A DNA stretch of 64,000 nucleotides from Petunia secreta (Eukaryota; Streptophyta; Magnoliopsida; Solanales; Solanaceae): assembly GCA_029990175.1 (NCBI GenBank), contig JARKIP010000005.1, positions 50,519,001 through 50,583,000 of the forward strand, written 5' to 3'. The first letter of the stretch is position 1. The number at the start of each line of letters is the position of its first letter. The position numbers and the translations under genes are program-made. The notes under the pieces were generated by a model. It saw nothing but the letters and a program-made list of their open reading frames with translations. It did no database searches and was not told the DNA's origin. Below are positions 36,118-46,957 of this stretch, in pieces.

Positions 36118-38508
36118 TGAAAAGACCTTAGGTAGTCATTTTGGGAGTTAGGACTTTGATTAGCATGCCGACTATTTTAAAAGCTCTATAATGTCTATTA
36201 GGACTTGTCTATAACATTTGAGCTAAATCAAATATCGTTTGGCAAGTATTTGAAGAAGGTTTCAGGTTCCGTTGTCGGTAACCTTAAAAAGAGGTTTTCA
36301 AGCTAGATTTTGGAGAATGAGCTCCAATTCAAAATCCGAAAGTGTCGTTAGATTTGTATGGTGATTTGTGACCTGTGTGAACTTTCGGAAGTCAATTCTG
36401 AGGTCGTTCGAATAGTTTCTGCTAAAGTTCCGAAAATTAAGAATTTGATAACTTTCTGTTTAATGTGCATCTTCAGTTTCATATCCTATTCGAGATCCAT
36501 ATTAGCGAGTACGTCACAAAAAATTTATATAACTTGCTTGAGAAATTTGGGATCATTCCGAATTTCGTAGGGTTCATTTTAATTTTTTTCATGATAGCAA
36601 ATTTTCAAGAAAAGAAAAAAGAGAGAGACAGAGAGAGAAATGAAAAGTTTAAAAAGGTCTAAAGTGGTGGCTATTACTTAGCTTAATGTAAAAGAGAAAC
36701 AGAAATGAAATAGAATGGAGAAAAACGAGAGACAGAAGCAGAGAACGAAAAATATCAAAAAAGAGAGAAAGAAAAGGAAAAGGAGAAGGAAAAAAGTAGA
36801 ATTTTCACCCCAAAACATCGAGATAATGATATTAATTCATTATTTCAGTTTATTGCGTGTGTTTGAATATATTTTACTTGTAGAAATCGGGATATTAGAC
36901 ATTGTTCTAATAAGTTAAATTGATAGTTTAAAGGGTTAATTGAACTCCGATAATGCAATTGATTATATATTCGAACTCAGGGAGTTATGGGCAACCCATA
37001 AATATAATTTATTAAGAGTTTGGTTATGTGATTTTTTACCATGTACATAGGCCTGGACTGCGTATTGCCTATGTGAATCGGGTATCGAGTTCCTGACCGA
37101 ATTGTTCTACGATGTAAGGAATGAAACCTTTAGCCTTATTTAATATATTTTCCTGCTTATTAAATATAGCGGGATCGTTTGGCAGTGAATCCAAAGGACA
37201 GGCGGTTGCTGAGTAGCATTGCTAACTTTGGAACAAGGTAAGTGATTATATCCATTTCTTTGGTGGCCTTTGGCCTTGTGGATATTCTACCACGTGTTCC
37301 TTACGTGTATAGATGCCAATAGGCGTATTTATTTTGCCTTAGTTTTGGATGTACACTGTATATTGTATGTTTTGCCTTATTATTGGTATTGCATTGAGCA
37401 TAGAAGCATTTTACTCTGGTTGTGAGCTTGACATATACTTCCCGGCAGTCGGTGAGAGTTCCGCGTCGGTGAGGGGTTATTATTGCATATACTTTTCGGT
37501 AGTCGATGAGAGTCCCGCCCCGGTGAAGGATTATTATTGCATATACCTCCCGGTAGTCGATGAGAGTCCTGCACCAGTGAAGGATTATTATTGCATATAC
37601 TTCCCGGTAGTCGATGAGAGTCCCGCGCCGGTGAAAGGTTATTATTGCATATACTTCCCGGTAGTCGATGAGAGTCTCGTGCCGGTGAAGGGTTATTTTT
37701 GCGTATATCTCTTAGTAGATAATGAGAGTCCCGCACCGAGATAGGTTTTGGGCACATGTGACCCCATTCATACTGCATTTGTTCCATTTCATTGTACCGG
37801 TTACCGTGTATTGTGTGATTATAGTGCGATTGTTTGTGTATGTATCATGTATTTCTGATTATTGATATGTTCGAGATACCTATATGTTCTGTATATCTTA
37901 TGTCCCCAGTTTTATAGGAGTTTATTATTCCATACGTGTTTCCAGTTATTATCTGGCTCTGTCTTTTTAAAGATGAGATAAGGTGAATTTTGTTTATCTG
38001 CTATTCTTCTTCCTGGCTAGTATATCTGCTTCTTTGAGGTGGCTAGCCAGCCCCACTTACTGAGTCCTTTCGACTCACCCTTTTGTTGTTCCTTGTCTAT
38101 TTATTTCGTTTCGGCAGGTTTCGTTCCAAGACCGATTTCGAGGCGTGATTGAGGAGCCGAGGTGTGTTCAGCTGTCACGGTGAGCCAACTTTTGTCCCTG
38201 ATGGCCATCAAATCTAGTTCTATCATATTATCAATATTTTTCTCCATTCGGAATATTTATATATTCTTTCTACTCTTAGATGTCTAGTCTGAATATCACT
38301 AAACATAGTATATCCGATTGTTTGTTGTAGTTCCTTCTGTACAACTTAGATTTAGATATAGGTATGTTTATGTTTTCTAAGACTTGTCGCTTTTCATTGA
38401 GTTAGTTTTCTGATCCATTCATTATTTCGACTGAAAAGGGTTCGCTCGATGGGTCTTGGGGATGTTGTCGAGTTCCCGCACGGCCTAGCCGGAATTCGGG
38501 TCGTGTCA
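36118..38508 (+). repeat. LTR8 (3' LTR of E3, third subfamily)
   Basis: It runs from TGAAAAGACC to GGGTCGTGTCA (38508) and ends the array. In the variable region it carries neither the 35-bp nor the GCAGGAGTATTCC repeat but a third tandem repeat (37430-37742). Flanking LTR sequence is homologous to the others. Confidence 0.86.
37430..37742. repeat. roughly 54-bp tandem repeat in LTR8, about 5-6 copies
   Basis: The unit contains ACTTCCCGGTAGTCGATGAG, AGTCCCGCGCCGGTGAAG and GTTATTATTGCATAT. It is a multiple of three, so a plus-strand ORF over it reads as a repeated VDESPAPVK/YYCIYFP peptide, probably by chance. Other LTRs have this unit once, just before their own repeat arrays. Confidence 0.88.
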
Positions 38509-39466
38509 ACTCCTATGATGTGTTTTGATATAATTTCAATATTCAGACTCAGTTAGTATTGTGATCAAATTACTTATTGGGGAGATAGGTCGACATTCCC
38601 CCGTGCATGTTGCCAGATCTCACGTATGCAGGGCCACAGTTTTTTTTGGGAAATTGGCCGAAACTCCCACATATATAACATTAGTTGCACGTATGCAAGG
38701 CCATTACATGTTGAGGAGAGAGACTGACACTCCCCCGTGCGTGCTGCCAGATCTCACGTATGCAGGGTCACAGTGTGAAATCATGTTCATTTCAGTAAAT
38801 TTACTTCCTTGAATGGCTCAGCACAGTTTAGCATCAATTAGTAGTTTAGCTGCTTAACTATCAGAATAATATAAATTCTCAGACCATAGATTAATTACAT
38901 GTTTATGAATATGCATTTTCTTTCTTAATATATTATTTTTCAATAAGTTTTGTTCAGCTTTTTAGCAAGAAGTCTATGCGATTTACTAGGTATAGTAAAG
39001 ATGCTTAGCCCGTGAGTGCTTGCTTACTTTTATGTGACAGGTGCTGAGACTGTAGGTGACGAAGCTCAAGGCTAGTGTCAGATTTATTCAGTGTTCAGTT
39101 GGTGAGCTCTGTTCTCTTTCCAGTGGCAACCAGCTTTTAGACACTATCAAATTACATTCAGTATTTGATCTCGGGGAATGCCCCGAAGACTCATGTCTTT
39201 ATTCATTCAGTCTACTATTTTAGAGGCTCATGACTTAGCTAGTGGATTCTCCAGACTTCCAAATTGACCAGATTCAGTAATTTTGGTGATATTTTACCTT
39301 TGGACCAGTTTATTATATTAAAGACTATTTTGCAATATCATTACTATATATCTACTCTACTTAAAATATGTTAAACGAATATTTAGACAGTTAATTTAGG
39401 GTTCACTCAACAGGTAATGTAGGTTGGGTACTAATCACGTCCCCTCCTAGTCTGGGGGCGTGATAA
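38509..39466 (+). repeat. 3' portion of an unrelated LTR
   Basis: The sequence right of E3 belongs to another Ty3/Gypsy LTR, truncated at its left. It has three degenerate units of about 67 bp (from about 38592, 38660 and 38726; CCAGATCTCACGTATGCAGG is the clearest part) and ends near GGGGGCGTGATA, just before a primer site. The E3 junction shows no duplication because the left part of this LTR is not in the window. Confidence 0.75.
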
Positions 39467-39468
39467 CT

Positions 39469-39480
39469 TGGTATTAGAGC
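39469..39480 (+). other. primer-binding site of the second gypsy element
   Basis: TGGTATTAGAGC differs by one base from the initiator-Met type site. It lies just after the LTR end and about 200 bp before gag. Confidence 0.85.
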
Positions 39481-39678
39481 GTAGGTTCAGGTATCCTCGG
39501 GTGTCACGAGTCGTGTCTGGTAGAATCCTACTTATGGGTGTGAACCGCGCCACACTTATAATTAGGAGGTTGGGAGACATGTTAGGACAGTTTCCCTTCT
39601 TTGTTTCTTATGTTGTGCGTTAGAGCTAAACTTTTATGATATCTAGCAGTTTCTTATCTCTCTTTTCAGTTGAGAACA

Positions 39679-41183
39679 ATGGTTAGAAAAAGATCGACTT
39701 CCTCCTCTGCAGCTACTAACCAAGAAGCACCACCAGTGATGTCAGCTGCACCAGTAGCTCCAACTGCTGCTGCTAGAGGTCGTAGCAGAGGCAGGGGAAG
39801 AGGAGCAGGCAAAGGCCAAAGTGTTAGGGGTAGAGGTGACAATGCTAGAGGTAATCAAGGTCGTAGTAGAGATTCTGGACAGAGACAGGCTCCATCCCAG
39901 CAGGCTGCAGATGAAGTACATATTACACCTCCTCCTAGTCCATCCAAACCTGACCAAAATCAGCAGCAGGCTTGGAAGATTGATAGAATATTGAATGTTC
40001 TAGAACCTCTAGTTCCTCCAACTGCAGGTCAAGCTGCACCTATTCATGCTCCAGCCCATGACCCTTATAATATAGATGATGAAGCTGTTGACTTTTTGGA
40101 TCCACAATATGGGATACCATAACCAAATGCCCCAGCTAATGTTGACATACCAGTTCAGGCTCTAGTAGCAAGGGTCCAACCATATGACTTTTTGAAGTTA
40201 AAGCCTCATACTTTCACTGGTGTAGATCCTTCAGCTGAGCCAATATTGTTCTTGGAAGAAGTAGAAGAGTAAGATATAGCTCTGGGTTATCTTGAGACTC
40301 AAGCTACGCAGTTCATTGAGTTCGTCTTGAAAAATGTAGTAGGTGCTTGGTGGAAAAAGTATAGCAAAAGCAGAGGTCCTAACTTGCCACCAATCTCATG
40401 GCCACTGTTCAAGGAGATTTTTATGTAAAAGATTCTTCCTAGTAGAAAACAAGATGATATGCGACGTCAATTTGAGAAACTTAAACAGGGAACCATGTCA
40501 GTGGCAGAATATGAGAATGAGTTCAACAGATTGGCAGAGCATGCACCCTATTTAATTCCTACTGTTAGGGAAAATGTCAAAAGGTTTGTAGAAAGTATGA
40601 ATCCATACATGGCTAGGGACCTAGCTTCTCACATAGATGACAAGAACTACCTTGATATTGTTGATATAGCTAAGCGAAAAGAGATTTTTGACAGAGTTGT
40701 CAAAGAGACTAGAGAAGCAAGCAAAAAGGCAAAAACTTCAAGTAATTACAGTGGGCAAGTAAGTGGAGGAAGGAACAAGAATCGGGCTACACAGAGTCAG
40801 TCAGTGGCATATTCATCTCCTTATCAAGCTCCAATCAAACAGGGGCAATAGGGTGGGAAACAGGGGCAATAGGGTGGGAACCAGGCACAGGGACAACAGG
40901 GTAGAGGTCAGATACATCATGGGAACAGTTCACCTAGTCAAAGTCGCATTGTACAATTTCTACATGCCAGATAAGACATCTCGGCCCGTGACGTTATGGT
41001 CAGAAGGGTTGTTTCTATTGCAATGATCGAAACCACCATATGAAAAATTTCCCGCTACTCACTCATGCTACAAGGAAGGCTCCAGCTACCCAGGCTCACT
41101 CTACAGCTTCTACTTTAGCAGCACCTCCTGCACATTTTAGGGGTGAATTGGATGCAAGTTTAGCAAGAAAGCTACAAGGTGGA
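39679..41183 (+). pseudogene. gag: gag of the second gypsy element (nonsense-riddled)
   Basis: ATG at 39679 starts a basic N-terminus (MVRKRSTSSSAATNQEAP, then GRSRGRGRGAGKG). The same frame runs on through FLKLKPHTFTGVDPSAEP, AWWKKYSKSRGPNLP and the gag core (RRQFEKLKQGTMSVAEYENE) to NKNRATQSQS. TAA stops occur at about 40120, 40270 and 40426, with TAG stops at about 40849 and 40870. Most sit where CAA, CAG or CGA is expected, so this is C-to-T decay without a frame change. A zinc-knuckle area near 41000 is degraded, and sequence stops at 41183 where a new LTR-like unit begins. Pol is absent. Confidence 0.88.
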
Positions 41184-41757
41184 TGTTGACACCCAATTTT
41201 GTCCATACTTTTCAAATAATTGGCTTCATTTAACTTAAAAGGTGTAATTTAACTGTTTGAACAAGATGTGCATTAGAAAGCATGTATTTACGTGTGTTAT
41301 CCCATATTTATATATTATATATTTAATTGTGGCAATATCATGCAATCACATTATTTACGCTGTTTGTTAAATACATGTCAGACCGTGGCTATTTGTGCAA
41401 TTAATTGTATTTCTAACACTCATTTCATATTTGTGTCCATTTATATTTAAATAAATTACTTTGACATTAATTATTTGTTTATATGTGTATTATTTATTTA
41501 ATTTTTACATAATACGTATATTTGTATTTTTATTCACCCTGCACCTTTAAAGTTAATTATCGTTCTATTAAAATACCCAGTCTACTTTTATTAATTTGAC
41601 ACATTTCTTCGAAGTGCAAATACCTTTCTCTCATTGAATCTAGACAAAAGGTGGTCCAAATTCATTTTCTTTATTTAAATTTTGAAAGAAAATTTTCCAA
41701 ATCCCACTCAATATTCATCCTTAATTAGTCCCTAGTCATCAGAATCCCCCCTAACCA
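41184..41757 (+). repeat. start of an LTR-like unit, interrupted by the MULE
   Basis: TGTTGACACCCAATTTTGTC follows gag sequence abruptly and resembles the start of plant Tat/Ogre-type LTRs. AT-rich non-coding sequence continues to the 9-bp target duplication (41749-41757). It probably resumes after 53559. Assignment to Tat/Ogre is from memory of this start motif and the GGTGCCTAACACCTTCC motif near 62070, so it is tentative. Confidence 0.55.
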
Positions 41758-41870
41758 GGGTAAGTTTAAAAAAAGGTCCCAAGCAAGTTATATAATAATG
41801 AAAAGGGCCTCAAGTTTTAAAAAATAGGTAGAGGGTCCTCCATTAGGATTAGTGTTAATTGGGTAAAAGA
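41758..41870. repeat. MULE left terminal inverted repeat (imperfect)
   Basis: Begins GGGTAAGTTTAAAAAAAGGT and continues through GAAAAGGGCCTC and AGAGGGTCCTCC to TTAGTGTTAATTGGGT. The complement of 53440-53550 shows AAAAAGGTCCTCCCAAG, GGGTCCTC and ATTAAGTGTAAGTGGG in the same order, with indels. Confidence 0.75.
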
Positions 41871-42226
41871 TGCATACAAACTTAACCCTCAAGTTTTTAA
41901 GTTTACACTTTGCACCCAAAGTTAAACCCTCATTTTACCCCCCCAAAATGGCAAAAAATATTTCCCACCCAAAAGCTCCCCACCCCCGCCGTCCCCCACC
42001 TTCCCCATCACTGCTCCGCCGATTCCGGCGAGTTTCCGGCCATTTTTTTTGCTTTTTTGGTTCATTATCAGCTCCCCAACGTAGATTCAACAACTATTTA
42101 CAAGTATATTGTGTATTTGCAAAAGATTTGTTCCAAAAAAAATTGAGAATTGTCAAAATTTGCTCAGCCATTTACAACACGAATCTCAACTAATCGCCTT
42201 GGATTTTCAGCCACATTTGGTCTCTG

Positions 42227-42884
42227 GTAAGTGTTCTTTAACTTTATAGTCGAGAAATTTGATTTGAAGCTAAAAGCTACCGGATTGAGAATTTTGAAGA
42301 AATGGGTTTGGTTTCTGGTCAAACATCCGTCGACGAGATGGTTGATGTTTAAACATCTCGTTGATGTTTTTGTGCACATCGAATCATATGTTTAAACATA
42401 TGTGCTAATGCTGAGCGTATGTTTAAACCATTAAACATTTGGACTTATGTTTAAACATCATGCATGATGTTTGAATATAAATCAGGATTACTAAACATCA
42501 TTGAGGATGTTTAAACATAAGTCCAAATGTTTAAACATATGATCGTATGTTTAAACATTCTCATTGATGTTTAGTAATCATGCTAAATATTCAAACATCA
42601 TGCATGATGTTTAAACATAAGTCCAAATGTTTAAACATTTTAACTGATGTTTAAACAACCTCAATGATGTTTAGTAATCCTGAATCATATTCAAACATCA
42701 TGCATGATGTTTAAACATCTAAAAATATGTTTAAACATTTGTGTCGATGTGTAAACACTGTAAATTTTTTTACAAAATGTTTGAAGCAGTACCTTTCATT
42801 TTTTGTGAATATGGCTTCTATAAACAATTGTATTATGAAATTTATGCTATAAGGATCTAATTTAGACCCTCTTTGTATCTTCAG
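42227..42884 (+). other. probable 5'-UTR intron of the transposase gene
   Basis: The donor is CTCTG-GTAAGTG at 42227 and the acceptor TATCTTCAG ends at 42884, eight bases before the transposase ATG. The intron holds the palindrome array 42325-42770. Both sites match plant consensus well, but there is no transcript evidence. Confidence 0.65.
42325..42770. repeat. ATGTTTAAACAT palindrome array (5'-UTR intron)
   Basis: Many copies of the 12-bp palindrome ATGTTTAAACAT or close variants, separated by short spacers. Two 50-bp arms (42456-42505 and 42660-42709) are near-perfect inverted copies, and 42436-42529 is itself a larger imperfect palindrome bounded by CATTTGGACTTATG and its complement. Confidence 0.9.
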
Positions 42885-42892
42885 GACAAATA

Positions 42893-45294
42893 ATGGTGCC
42901 CGTATTATTGGTAGTTGATTATCTCGGCGAATGGGTGGAGAAAGCTAAAAGTTTTGTTTGGGTTCCCGTTGTGAAAGAGAGTAGACCTATTCTTGTTAGT
43001 AAGCAGGTTACTTATAATGAGCTGGTTGAAAAAATCATTCAAAGTTGGGGAATTCTTGATGATCCGAGGGATCTGTCTATTACGTACTTGTTGAGCATTG
43101 TAAAGCAAAAGACTGCACCCTCTCACATTAGGAATGATATTGATGTCTCTCTTTTTATGGCTGATGTGGATGCATCTGGTTCTAGGCCCACTCTACGTGT
43201 AAATGTGGTTCCTCGGACTGAAAATTCTAATGAACAAAATCATGGGTTGGATGACATTGTAGAGGAGGCTTCACTAAATATGAATGTGGCTGAGAAGGAA
43301 GAAGATGAAGAAGCAAAAGAAATCCAAGAAGATAATGAGGTACAGTTTCCTGATTCAATACCATCACAAGGCAGCCACACTCGGCCGGACGGCACTGGTT
43401 TCTACACAGGGCAAACATTCACGAACAAGCGCGAGTTGGTTGTGCTGTTGAAGCTTGCTGCAGTGAGAGTGCCTTTCTATTTTCAGTATGTGAATAATAA
43501 GAAGAATGTATTTTGTGCTAGATGTGTGGACAAGAATTGCCACTGGTGGATTCGAGCCATGAAGTACAAGAGCTGTGACATGTTTTATATCACGGTCTAC
43601 AACAGCCAGCACACTTGTGGTTCAGAGCATTCTAAAAGCCATCATCCACACGCCACGTGCAATGTTGTTGGAGAGTACATGAAGAACAGATTTCATGATG
43701 GAAAAGCACCATCCACCAAAGAAATCAAGGATGCAGTTCTAGCAGAGTTGGGTTGCAAAATAAGCTATTGGAAGTGTCTCAAGGGCAGCAACATTGCAAA
43801 GTCTTTGGCAAGGGGGTCACCCGAACATGGCTATGCCATTCTTGGTGCATACAGCTATATGATTCGGCAGTCAAATGAAGGAAGCAAGACAGCATTACAG
43901 GTTGATGAACAAGGGAGGTTTCTGTATTTTTTTGTTTCTTACGGATCGTGGATCAGGGGGTTTAAGACTATTAGAAAAGTGCTGGCTGTTGATGGCACTT
44001 TTTTGACGGGTCCATATGGTGGAGTGTTGTTTTCCGCTGTCGGTCAGGATGCTCAAAATCACATCTTTCCTCTTGCATTCTGTGTAGTTGACAAAGAGTG
44101 CGATGCCGCCTACGAATTCTTTTTTGAGCAATTGGTCGGAATAGTCCCGGACGATGATGAGTTGTGCATTATCTCCGACAGGCACAGAAGCATTGAAAAA
44201 GCTGTTTGTAAGGTTTTCCCATTTGCTAACTATGGTTATTGCATGAGGCACCTTGGTGAGAACCTCCGCACGACTTTTCATTGTGGAGATTTAATTGGTA
44301 AGTACATTACCGCATCGGAGGCGTATACGGTTGCTCAGTTTGATAAGCATTTGAAAGAAATTGAAGAAATTGACCCGAGGGTATCCAACTACCTGGTTGA
44401 TCTTGGGGTTGAGAAGTGGAGCAGAGCACACTTCCCTGGAAACAGGTACAGCTTATTACACCAAACACATACTTAGATGTTTGAAACATTATTGTTGATG
44501 TTTGAAACATAGTGTTGGATGTTTAAACATATTAACGAATGTTCCAGTATGTGTGACTGCATTTCCTGTTTATTGTTTGTTAATATTGTAGGTTCAATGT
44601 GATGACCACAAACATTGCCGAGTCGGTTAACTCAATGTTCAGGAATCACAAAGAATTTCCAATTGATGCGCTTTTCAATGCTATAAGCGAGAACTATGCT
44701 GAAAAGTTTCTTCAGAGGCGCATGGAATTTTTGAACAGTTCGAACACTTGTGTCCCCTTAATCGAGGAGGTGATAACAGCCAACAATTTATTGGGCAGCA
44801 AGCTTTTGGTGCATCGAGTGAATACCTGTTTTTTCAAAGTTAAAGGAGGAGGTCCAACAAATATGACTTATGAGGTGGACCTACACAACAGGACATGTAC
44901 TTGCAAGCGGTTTGATTTGGACAAGATACCTTGTCCACATGCTATGGCAGCTATGAGGTTGAAGTATCCAGATGAGTTTGGGAGGAAAATCTATGAATAC
45001 ACGTCGCCATATTATTATGTAGATTCCTACTTGCTTGCATATGCCGAACCAATCTATCCAGTTCCGGATGAACAATGTTGGCATGACTGTCCTCAAGAGC
45101 TTAAGGAATGGAAATTACCTAGCCCTTACTTGAAACTTGGCCGTGGAAGAAGGAGGATGAAGAGAATTCCATCCGTTGGGGAGCGATTCAAAAAGAGGAG
45201 AAACAAATGCGGGATTTGCAAAAAGCTTGGCCACAAAAAAACTACCTGCCCAACAGTTACAAGACCAAGTCAGAACGATCCCACAAGTGTTTAG
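42893..45294 (+). CDS. MURA-type MULE transposase (two coding exons, 751 aa)
   Basis: This protein would catalyse excision and insertion of the element in the nucleus. Exon 1 is 42893-44445 and exon 2 is 44592-45294. The junction AACAG-GTACAG / TTGTAG-GTTCAA keeps frame and rebuilds the motif NRFNVMTTNIAESVN. Domains in order: an N-terminal PB1-like segment (residues 1-110); an acidic linker; a Mutator DNA-binding domain (about 165-250: TGFYTGQTFTNKREL, FCARCVDKNCHWWIRA, QHTCGSEH); the DDE core (about 360-470: KVLAVDGTFLTGPYGG, LCIISDRHRSIEKAV, YCMRHLGENL); a SWIM zinc finger (CTCKRFDLDKIPCPHAMAAM); and a C-terminal zinc knuckle (CGICKKLGHKKTTCP). There is no internal stop or frameshift, so it may still be functional. 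Confidence 0.93.
44446..44591 (+). other. transposase coding intron with palindromes
   Basis: A 146-bp GT-AG intron. It contains three to four decayed copies of the GATGTTTAAACAT motif (44477-44550), another case where the repeats sit in introns and not in exons. Confidence 0.85.
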
Positions 45295-45870
45295 CTGCTG
45301 CTTTGAACAATCCTTTTATTTGGGTGTTTGTTGTTGAATTTCTGAACCTCTTTTTAGACAATCCTTTAATATGTAATCTCTATTTAGACAATCCTTTATT
45401 TATGTTTGTATTAAGTTATTAAGATGTGTCTTGTTTCCTTATTCTTTGCATGTTTCCTTGATCCATATAAAATGTTTGATCGCACTTGAGTCTGTTCCAA
45501 ACATCCTGCACAATGTTTAAACATATAACACAATGTTTAAACATCTTGAACTATGTTTAAACATCAGTGGAGATGTATACACATTAGATCGAATGTTTAA
45601 ACATAAGTTAATATGTTTCAACATCACGTGTAATGTGTAAACATATTATGAAATGTTTGAGATTCCACCTAATATATTAAACATCCCACTGGATGTTTAA
45701 ACATCACGACGGATGTTTCACAGTAACTGTGGAAAACTAAACGTCTACACTGAAAAGACGGGTTCTCCTGAAAAGTCACATTTCAAAACTGCACGACTGC
45801 ACTGAAAAGACACATTCATTCCACAAGGTGCCTCTTAAAGTATAAAGGGTGACTTTTAAAAACCACATTG
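45295..45870. repeat. transposase 3' flank and palindrome cluster
   Basis: Some 180 bp of AT-rich 3' flank is followed by about ten spaced copies of ATGTTTAAACAT and variants (45495-45725). There is no ORF of substance. The next gene's TATA box follows at 45877. Confidence 0.8.
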
Positions 45871-45876
45871 ACATCC

Positions 45877-45884
45877 TATAAATA
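45877..45884 (+). promoter_or_regulatory. TATA box of small gene 1
   Basis: TATAAATA about 67-74 bp upstream of the ATG at 45951, followed by a CAACAA-rich, G-poor leader typical of plant 5' UTRs. Confidence 0.6.
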
Positions 45885-45950
45885 CCCAACACTATATGCA
45901 CCAACAGTATATGTGAATTTTCCATCACCAACAACTTCAACAACATAAAT

Positions 45951-46235
45951 ATGTCTGAAGTAGGATCAAACGACCCCTTGCAGGTTGGCAATAGTGATCA
46001 GGCATCACGTCACAACCAACCAATACAGAATGCGCCACAAGGTGAACGACGAGGCGATATAAATTGGGAAGTTGCAATTCTAAAGGACGACATGGCAGAG
46101 ATGAATCGAGCCATAGAAGCAGTACGAGCAGATTTATGGCGTTTAAGGTACAGGCACGCAAGGGATCACCGAAGGGTCATGCAAATAATTGCACAAATTT
46201 TGGATGAACTGGACCTGGAGATTGAAGGCGAATGA
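45951..46235 (+). CDS. small MULE accessory protein 1 (94 aa, coiled coil)
   Basis: I do not recognise this protein. It starts MSEVGSNDPLQVG, has a polar Gln/Asn/Arg-rich first half, then a helical, charged second half (WEVAILKDDMAEMNRAIEAV, then LWRLRYRHARDHRRVMQIIA) with heptad-like Leu/Ile/Val spacing, ending DELDLEIEGE. A TATA box and a CAACAA-rich leader support transcription as its own gene. It lies between the transposase and a second small gene of similar build (48021-48338). There is no signal peptide, membrane segment or zinc motif. A nuclear partner of the transposase is a guess. Chance openness is possible for a 94-codon ORF, but the promoter context argues against it. Confidence 0.6.
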   Translation: MSEVGSNDPLQVGNSDQASRHNQPIQNAPQGERRGDINWEVAILKDDMAEMNRAIEAVRADLWRLRYRHARDHRRVMQIIAQILDELDLEIEGE

Positions 46236-46880
46236 AGTTTATGATATATTTTAAGTTGTTATATATTACCTTAGTTTCCGTATTTAACATATTATTATAT
46301 TGTAAACTTTATATCATGTAGACTTTATATCATGTAACGTATTATTATGTTATAAACTTTATATCCGTACGTCGTAAACTCTACTATTATTTAATGTAGT
46401 CGTTTAGTCTCTTTTTTACAACTGCGTCTTCAGCAGTTTAGTTTAGTACTTGCAATGTTTTAACAAGCAGGCGGAATCTTAAACATTTAACACGATGTTT
46501 AAACATATTTCGTTATGTTTACGATCTCACGAATTTACTTAAACATACTATGTTATGTTTAAACATTTCTCATGATGTTTAAACATCACGTGTGATGTTT
46601 AAACATATCATGTTATGTTTAAACATCACATGGAATGTTTAAACATATTATGATATGTTTAAACATCACACGTGATGTTTAAACATCATGGAAGATGTTT
46701 AAGATTCTGCCAAATATACAAAACATCACCCTCTGATGTTTAACATTTCGTGAGATGTTGCACATCGTACGAGATGTTTAAAACATCTGATCGTATGTTT
46801 AAACATCAATACAGATGTTTAAAACATATGACAATATGTTTAAACATTTCATCAAATGTTTAAACATATTATGATATGTT
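46236..46880. repeat. 3' flank of small gene 1 and densest palindrome array
   Basis: About 220 bp of AT-rich sequence, then 46455-46880 with the most regular array. From 46560 to 46690 seven perfect ATGTTTAAACAT palindromes follow one another with exactly 8-bp spacers (TTCTCATG, CACGTGTG, ATCATGTT, CACATGGA, ATTATGAT, CACACGTG, CATGGAAG). Confidence 0.92.
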
Positions 46881-46957
46881 TGGATGAAGCAATTTATTTT
46901 TTTGCAATTATGCAACCATATGTTGAGTTATGAGACGTATAATTACACATTTTGAAC
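46774..46957. repeat. first copy of a roughly 180-bp direct repeat (partner 47514-47697)
   Basis: From AACATCTGATCGTATG through several palindromes to GGATGAAGCAAT, TTTTTTTGCAA and GAGTTATGAGACGTATAA. The partner 740 bp downstream matches closely and is followed by another partial copy of the TTTGCAAGTATGCAACCAT part at about 47697. Confidence 0.88.

Noticed and set aside
37349..37744. Plus-strand ORF with repeated VDESPAPVK-like peptide
   Set aside because: The 54-bp LTR repeat is a multiple of three, so openness is automatic. Other LTRs have a single non-coding copy.
46540..46700. CRISPR-like repeat-spacer array
   Set aside because: The repeat is only 12 bp and palindromic, the spacer 8 bp, and the setting is plant nuclear DNA with no cas genes.
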